A stretch of DNA of 24,332 bases from Rhizophagus sp. LPA8_4_AMF. Its lineage: Eukaryota; Glomeromycota; Glomeromycetes; Glomerales; Glomeraceae. A model generated the notes under the pieces. The model did no database searches, had not been told where the DNA came from, and saw only the letters and a list, made by a program, of their open reading frames with translations. The DNA lies in contig JADRCO010000942.1 in assembly GCA_021464525.1 (NCBI GenBank), positions 1 through 24,332 of the forward strand. Reading direction: 5' to 3'. Shown here piece after piece: positions 19,270 to 24,332 of this stretch; positions within the stretch are counted from its first letter, which is position 1, and each line of letters starts with the position of its first letter. Position numbers and translations under genes: made by a program.

Positions 19270-20049
19270 ATGACTATTACAGTTTTCGGAGCCCCTGCAT
19301 CTCCTTTCACTCTTATCTTATTATACGTCCTTAAAGAATTAGGATTATCTTACGAAAACGTTCCAACAACCCACGAAGATATTAAATCTCCAGATTATTT
19401 GGCTACCAAACATCCTTTGTAAGTGGAAAAAAAAATTTCTTTCACTGAAGTCGCATACGTCACAGAAACTTCACAAGTTACAAATTTGATTCTTTCTCTT
19501 CTTTTCTTTAACAGCGGTAGATCTCCTGTTCTTAACGATGACGGATTCCAAATTTACGAAGCTCGTGCAATAGCTCGTTATTTGGTAAATAAATATCAGG
19601 GAACCAAATCTTCCACCGTTCTTATTCCATCTGATGTACATAAAGCCGCTTTGGTAGAACAATTCATTTCAGTAGAGACCTCTTATTATTTCCCACCTCT
19701 ATTTAAATTGCTTACGCAATTAATATCGGTGAGAAGACAAGGCAATGAACCTGATCGTAAAATTGTTGACGAAGCTCGCGAGGAACTTGGGAAGACTTTA
19801 GATGTTTATGAAAAATTATTGGAGGGTAAAGACTATTTAACTGGGGAATTTTCTTTAGCTGATCTTATTCATCTTCCTCTTACCTATTATGCTGTTAACT
19901 CTGCTGGTGAAGGTGATTTATGGAATAAACGTCCTAATGTTTCTAGATGGTTGAAGAACCTTACCGAACGTGAAAGTTGGAAAAATATTGTTGCCGAATA
20001 TAAAATATCAGAACAGATTAGCAATTTAAATAAAACATCTCATAAGTAG
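19270..20049 (+). CDS. Glutathione S-transferase, copy B (catalytic Ser present)
   Basis: Exons 19270-19418 and 19515-20049 (227 aa); the 96-base intron runs from GTAAGTGG to TTTAACAG and splits codon 50 exactly as in copy A. Retaining the intron would add a TAA as the next codon, so splicing is required even though the remainder of the intron is open in frame. The N-domain has VFGAPASPFTLILLY with S11 at the catalytic position of phi-type GSTs, HPFGRSPVL (cis-Pro P54) and YEARAIARYL. Here residue 66 is Ala, where copy A has Thr and most GSTs have Ser or Thr touching glutathione. The C-domain is the same as copy A apart from the last 20 residues (IVAEYKISEQISNLNKTSHK). Exon 1 differs from copy A at nine bases, eight of them changing the residue. 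Likely cytosolic glutathione conjugation or peroxide handling; the substrate is unknown. Confidence 0.92.
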
Positions 20050-20112
20050 CGTATTCTTTGTAAATTATACTGTGTAAGCACTAGCGTATTTTAATATAGT
20101 TCTTTTACGTCA

Positions 20113-20118
20113 AATAAA
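20113..20118 (+). terminator. Candidate poly(A) signal, GST copy B
   Basis: AATAAA 64 bases after the stop codon, equivalent to the signal after copy A. Confidence 0.5.
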
Positions 20119-20797
20119 TTCAATTTTTAAATAACCTTATATCACGATTCCGCATACTGTCACGTATTATGTCGATGAAAGTTTGTGATATCTTAAAGTA
20201 TTATATTTAACGGTCTTTTAAAATTTACACTATTAAATAAATAAGCATCGCCGATGTATAATCGAGCTGTCGGAACAATTTGTTACCGAAGTGATTATGT
20301 AACTTTAATCATTATCGGATTAACGGAATAGCCAATAATACACATTACTGGGGTGTTCGATGGACTAATTAGTTCAAAACTATGTATGGACCCGTGTAAA
20401 ATTACTATTGATAGATTTTATTCTGATATAGCCCGTTAGTTGATAAATGCCGGCTAAAAATGTGCTTTATTAACCAGTATAAAACCGGCCGAAATTGATT
20501 AATTAATTTTATTATTAATAATAATAAAAATTGTTTTTAAAAATATCCATCATTTTAAGTATTAAGTAATAGAATTTATTTTAATCTCAAGTTTCATTTT
20601 TCAAACATTTTTTTAAAGAGTTGTGAAGCGTGGATCTCATTAAATTGATTATCTTGTATCTCTGAAAGAACTTCACTTGATCTTTTTCTTGAGACCGAAT
20701 TTCTTTAAGGCTATCTTTTAGCACATCCTTTAAATTTTCCCTGGCAAGATTTGTTGCAGTTAATCTTAATTTTGATTCCTTGAGATCTATTGTCATA

Positions 20798-20931
20798 CCG
20801 TACCGTTCCGAAATTAAACAACCCCGAAAATAAGCAACCCTTACCAGAATTACGGCGATTTTGGCCTACGTTATGATGCTCTTGGCCTGCATTATGTGCA
20901 AAATGGGTTGCTTAATTTCGGAACGGTACGG
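20798..20931. mobile_element. 134-bp MITE with TA target duplication
   Basis: The ends are inverted repeats of about 27 bases with one mismatch: CCGTACCGTTCCGAAATTAA from 20798 and its reverse complement ending at 20931. TA flanks both sides (20796-20797 and 20932-20933). Copy A has the empty site, GTCATATTTGG, with a single TA at 15975-15976. TA duplication is typical of the Tc1/mariner superfamily. There is no coding capacity. Confidence 0.9.
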
Positions 20932-21338
20932 TATTTGGATGTGGTTTTGAATCGAGTTTATTGAATAATCCCTCAATTTGTTGTTGATGAATGACATTAA
21001 AAAAATTTTATTTTTTACAAATTTATAAAGATAAGGATAGTGATGTAAAAGTGGATTTCGAATGTACAAAATGCTTCAAACTCATGACGAAAATTATCAT
21101 CCTGTAATAATAATTCAGACAATCCAAAGTCATTTAGTAATATCATCATGTAATTCATCAGTTTCATCTTCATTAGGTGTATTTATCCAAGGTTGTCTTA
21201 AAATGACATGGAGCAAATGATTCTCCTCCTAACCTACAAATTGATAATGGTAAATGACACCATGGAGTCATCCATTTTTTAAAACGATCAAAAGCTTTTT
21301 GCATTCCATTATTAAGACCATCGAATATTACTCTAGAT

Positions 21339-21727
21339 TAGAGTTTGGATCCGTTGTTTGAACGGATATTAATAATTTGAACGATCGTCCAGATTTATAG
21401 ATAAAGACCCGCAGATTTAAATGGTTTAGCAGATAGTCATTAAGCCAATGATCGTCTATAATGACAGAGTTTTAAAAATTTATTTTCATAATAATGTAGT
21501 AATTGATTTAAAAATCAATATCCGACGGATATCCGGATAACGGATATCCAAAGTGTAATTTGTGTATAGTGAATCTATTGCTATATATAAAATTGAAATA
21601 AATTTATGAATGAAATATCAATTCTACAAAGAATGTATATTTCACAATTTTTTGTTTCAAACACTTATTTGTAACTATAAATTACAATTTTATTGAAAAT
21701 TCAAACGGATAACGGATCCAAACTCTA
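21339..21727. mobile_element. 389-bp hAT-type MITE with 8-bp target duplication
   Basis: The ends are TAGAGTTTGGATCCGTT and its reverse complement AACGGATCCAAACTCTA. The 8-base duplication CTCTAGAT occurs at 21331-21338 and 21728-21735. The empty site in copy A is CTCTAAAT at 16385-16392. The right half repeats CGGATATCC-type words, as in hAT subterminal regions. It is inserted into the 3' half of the transposase. An 8-bp duplication and TAG...CTA ends fit a non-autonomous hAT element. Confidence 0.9.
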
Positions 21728-23630
21728 CTCTAGATTATTCAGCATCTAAAGAATCAACAGCTTCCAATAGTTCTTCGGCAAAAAAAAGTTCAAAGTTTTC
21801 GTTTATATCATATAAATAATTGATCCACTCCACCGCTCTATCAGGCATTTCATGCGCACAACAACCAGGTGGAAGTTGTTCTAAATTGTTTTCATAAAAT
21901 ATTCGTGGTTCAGACTTCAGAATCTTGTCCAACTATGAATTGCATTAATGGCTCATAAAAATATGTTCCAAATCGCATTAAACATTTTACTTGAATGGTT
22001 AATTTTGAGTCCTGCATCCACTGCGCCATATTTGGAGATATGCTTGAGGTGGTTTATGAAGGCTTTCTAAAGATCTAATAAACCAATCAGCAAATTCCAA
22101 ATGAGAAGTACGCCTTTCTAAATATTGTTTATAGCCCCAGCGTCCACGAATTGGTCTTTGATATTGAGTAAAGAGTATTCCCAAATATTTTTGGTAAAGT
22201 ACTTGAATTTTCTTTCCTATTACATATAAGGTTATCACTTAAACAATAACCATCATGCAATTCCCATGCAAGATAAGCTAAGTTATATGGGTGTGTCAGA
22301 TAGCCATACTGTACATTACTTGGGATCAATATTAGAATTTTTCATTATAGTTTGAACTGCATCGCTACTGACTTTCCATCACATTTATCCAGATCTTGAA
22401 GATGTGTCATTGTGCGTGACAAAAGGTTTGTTTCAAGTAAGACACCAAAACATAAAATATGCCACGTTTAGATTCATCAACCATATTGCCATAGCTAATA
22501 ACATTGTATTTCACAAACAAGAGAGTTGGTATATAATTGTGAAATGTCTTTATGCCATATAACCAATGTACTATGTGAGAAGTTTGCCAATTAGGAATTC
22601 ATACATTAATTTCATACAATCAGTAGCTGAACGCATAGAAATCTGCCCAACTTGTGTTATTTGTGATAGCATCTGTTGTACACCATTGTTCATTTTCTTT
22701 GAATAATGATTTTATGTGTTTTTTAAACATATCAGGTGAAACAGATGTAGATCTTTGAACAAGTGAACGAATCTCAGAAATGTGATGTGCTTATTTATTT
22801 TTCAATGGTATGACAATGATCCTAATGATTTTGCTTTATGAATTAGTTGTGCATTTTGATTTTCTGACTTTTGAACTTTTCGATGTAAATCTTCATTAAT
22901 TTCTTTCAATTGTTGTAAATCTTTATCAGCTTCTTTTAAAGTCTTGGCTAACTTATAAAGAGAATCTTCAATAAATAGTAATGCTTTATCCTGTAAGTAT
23001 GGTGATAGTATTTGACCCTTTTGAAACTTTTGGATAGCACATTTTTTTTATAAGATGCTGAGCTGGTTTGACTTCAGTTTCTGGTAATTGATCAATTATC
23101 ATGTTATGAATTCCAAAGTATTATCAAGCATAAATTCATCCATATTATCTACAATTTCATTAATCTTTCTTCTTTTGTCATTTTTCTTTTCTTTTAATTT
23201 TTGACCCGTATTTCACATGCTTTATTTAGTTGCTTAACTCGCCTTGTAATTGGAGGCAATTCCCGTTGAAATAGCCAAAAACTTAAAAGTTCGATAACTT
23301 TGGAAATAATTGGTATTCAAATAATATAAAAACATAAATACATAATACTGTATCTTAAAGAATGACGTCATTGACGTGACGTTTGCTTTCTAAAAAATGC
23401 TAGAAAAAAAAATTTTTTTACCCAGAGAGCTATGCCTGAAAATATTACTTTATTATCTTTTGAATGTAAACGAACTTTATTTGAAAAAAACAAATCGTTA
23501 TGCGAAAAGATAGTTATTTGGAGTATTTCTGTAAAGTTTGAAATGTAAATAATGAAAGAATCCAGTAAGGAATTTAAATTCATTGTAAAATCTATCAATA
23601 GTAATTTTACACGGGACTAGTTTGATAATG

Positions 23631-24256
23631 CGATAACTTAACACTCCTCCGGGTCCATATATCACGTGATCGCTCTGGGTGGTGATATTATTACATCTGC
23701 TAAAGCGAGATTATCAGGTTTGTTAGTGGTGCAGTCTCTCGAATATAGCCTTGAGAGTGATAAATTTAGGCCGTTAGTTTCTCGAATGTCATGTTTTTTG
23801 GCTTGCATCTTATTTGACAATACAGTAATGACAGAATATTTCGTTGCACAGGAGCAATGTTAGAATTTATCAACTCAGTGCGTAACCGAAAGACGTGAAG
23901 CAGTTCCTATTGGCTTCTCTGAATCAATCAAGAGTTGAGCCTCAAACAATGCATCATTGTAATTTTGATTTTTTGTGTGATATTTCTAATACTATTCTCA
24001 TTTGAGCGTCTTCCACATTGGGTACAAGAACTGATACTTGCTCAGTAGTGAATCCAAATATTTTTAATCGTGTTCTTACCGAACCAAGTCTGAAAGGGAG
24101 TCATTAGTTCTTTTGAATATTTGCTTAAGAAAGTGATATCGGTTTAGGTGTCTAGTTATATTTATCAATTCTTTGGGGTTCATAGCACAACTTAACACAG
24201 GGATAGGTATAATTCCGGCCGGGTTAATATTTCATGGAAATTTGCGTAACGTATTA
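23631..24256. other. Region right of the duplication without a recognised gene
   Basis: A 65-codon plus-strand frame (23666-23863) and fragments on the minus strand (such as SSCTQCGR) match nothing I recognise. Coding-like composition with stops suggests old degenerate sequence. It holds CACGTG at about 23663, the 20-base word shared with 13218 (24208-24227), and GCGTAACGTATTA (24244-24256), shared with the right inverted repeat. Confidence 0.45.
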
Positions 24257-24332
24257 CAGTCAAAGCTCGTTATAGACTTATAGTGAACCCTCGGTTCCAT
24301 TCAATTTGTTCACTATAACGAAGTGTTCACAA
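24257..24332 (+). mobile_element. End of a pogo/Tigger-like element, running off the window
   Basis: After a TA dinucleotide (24255-24256) the sequence begins CAGTCAAAGCTCGTTATAG and contains TTCACTATAACG, its near reverse complement, at about 24308-24319. CAGT...CTCGTTATA ends with a TA target are typical of pogo/Tigger (Tc1/mariner superfamily) elements. The rest lies outside the window. It seems to have inserted at the TA inside a copy of the GCGTAACGTATTA repeat. Confidence 0.5.

Larger units (their letters stand above)
20587..23259 (-). pseudogene. hAT-like transposase, copy B, broken
   Basis: Same gene as in copy A, but the start codon is TTG at 23259-23257 where A has ATG. The first part encodes a Lys-rich stretch and a coiled-coil-like segment (LKEADKDLQQLKEINEDLH). 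A deletion at about 22295 removes the CxxH motif and most of the segment after WLSD. Further pieces are HPYNLAYLAWELHDGY, RPIRGRWG, LPPGCCAHEMPDRAVEW and a C-terminal KESKLRLTATNLAREN ending at TGA 20589-20587. Two small elements interrupt it, at 20798 and 21339. It cannot produce a transposase. Confidence 0.75.
20391..23615 (-). mobile_element. hAT-like DNA transposon remnant, copy B
   Basis: The 30 bases at 20391-20420 (CCCGTGTAAAATTACTATTG...) and 23586-23615 are perfect inverted repeats. The enclosed transposase runs on the minus strand. The element is 3225 bases, or about 2690 without the two nested insertions and their target duplications. Weaker similarity of GGGGTGTTCGAT (about 20350) to the inverted GGAGTGTTAAG (about 23638-23648) suggests that the true ends may lie further out. 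Confidence 0.75.
18574..23630. repeat. Tandem duplication, copy B (GST gene plus hAT-like element)
   Basis: Homologous to 13499-18473 with the same order and orientation. Copy B lacks the ATCCG-rich element of copy A and has two later insertions (20798-20931 and 21339-21727). It also has a deletion of about 176 bases in the transposase (junction at about 22295) relative to A. Conversely, it keeps about 30 bases near 22728-22757 that A has lost. Beyond 23630 the sequence is not related to the region after copy A. Confidence 0.92.

Noticed and set aside
19423..19514. In-frame extension of GST copy B through the intron
   Set aside because: Good GT-AG sites shared with copy A, and reading through from exon 1 meets TAA at once, so this is intron.

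Overview
The window looks like nuclear DNA of an arbuscular mycorrhizal fungus, most likely Rhizophagus (Glomeromycotina). The evidence is very high A+T content with long A/T runs, short spliceosomal introns of about 70-100 bases, an F-box protein of a type abundant in that group, a Crinkler-kinase relic, and much decayed transposon DNA. The species is inferred from family recognition; no database search was possible.

Layout. (1) 456-1940 (+) is an intact intronless F-box/LRR-like gene. A degenerate purine-rich minisatellite follows its stop codon. (2) 2441-4506 (-) is a DEDDh exonuclease of the Rex4/REXO4 type, modelled here in seven exons (530 aa). It has a long low-complexity N-terminal part and an unusual C-terminal zinc knuckle. 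(3) 4507 to about 10.1 kb has no gene I can support. (4) 10133-11953 (+) is a broken Crinkler (CRN) gene: the CRN N-terminal domain is followed by a protein-kinase-like C-terminal part, with several frameshifts and stops. (5) About 12655-13080 (-) is a broken fragment of an A32-like (FtsK/HerA-type) viral or Polinton packaging ATPase. (6) 13.3-23.6 kb is a tandem duplication of a unit of about 5 kb. Each unit holds a two-exon glutathione S-transferase gene (227 aa, + strand) followed by a decayed hAT-like transposon (transposase on the - strand, terminal inverted repeats of 30 bases). The first unit lies between a second pair of inverted repeats (13284-13363 and 18486-18573). Small non-autonomous elements sit in one copy and not the other: a 236-bp ATCCG-rich element in copy A, and in copy B a 134-bp element with TA duplication and a 389-bp element with an 8-bp target duplication. 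The other copy supplies the empty site for both copy B insertions. (7) The last 76 bases look like the end of a pogo/Tigger-like element that runs out of the window.

How the parts relate. The F-box, exonuclease and GST genes show no shared pathway. The main story is transposon-driven remodelling: a host GST gene was duplicated with a transposon, and the two copies then changed at different glutathione-site residues. Copy A lost the catalytic serine. Copy B kept it but has Ala where a Ser or Thr usually contacts glutathione. A 431-bp stretch of exon 2 is identical in both copies, including silent sites, which suggests gene conversion.
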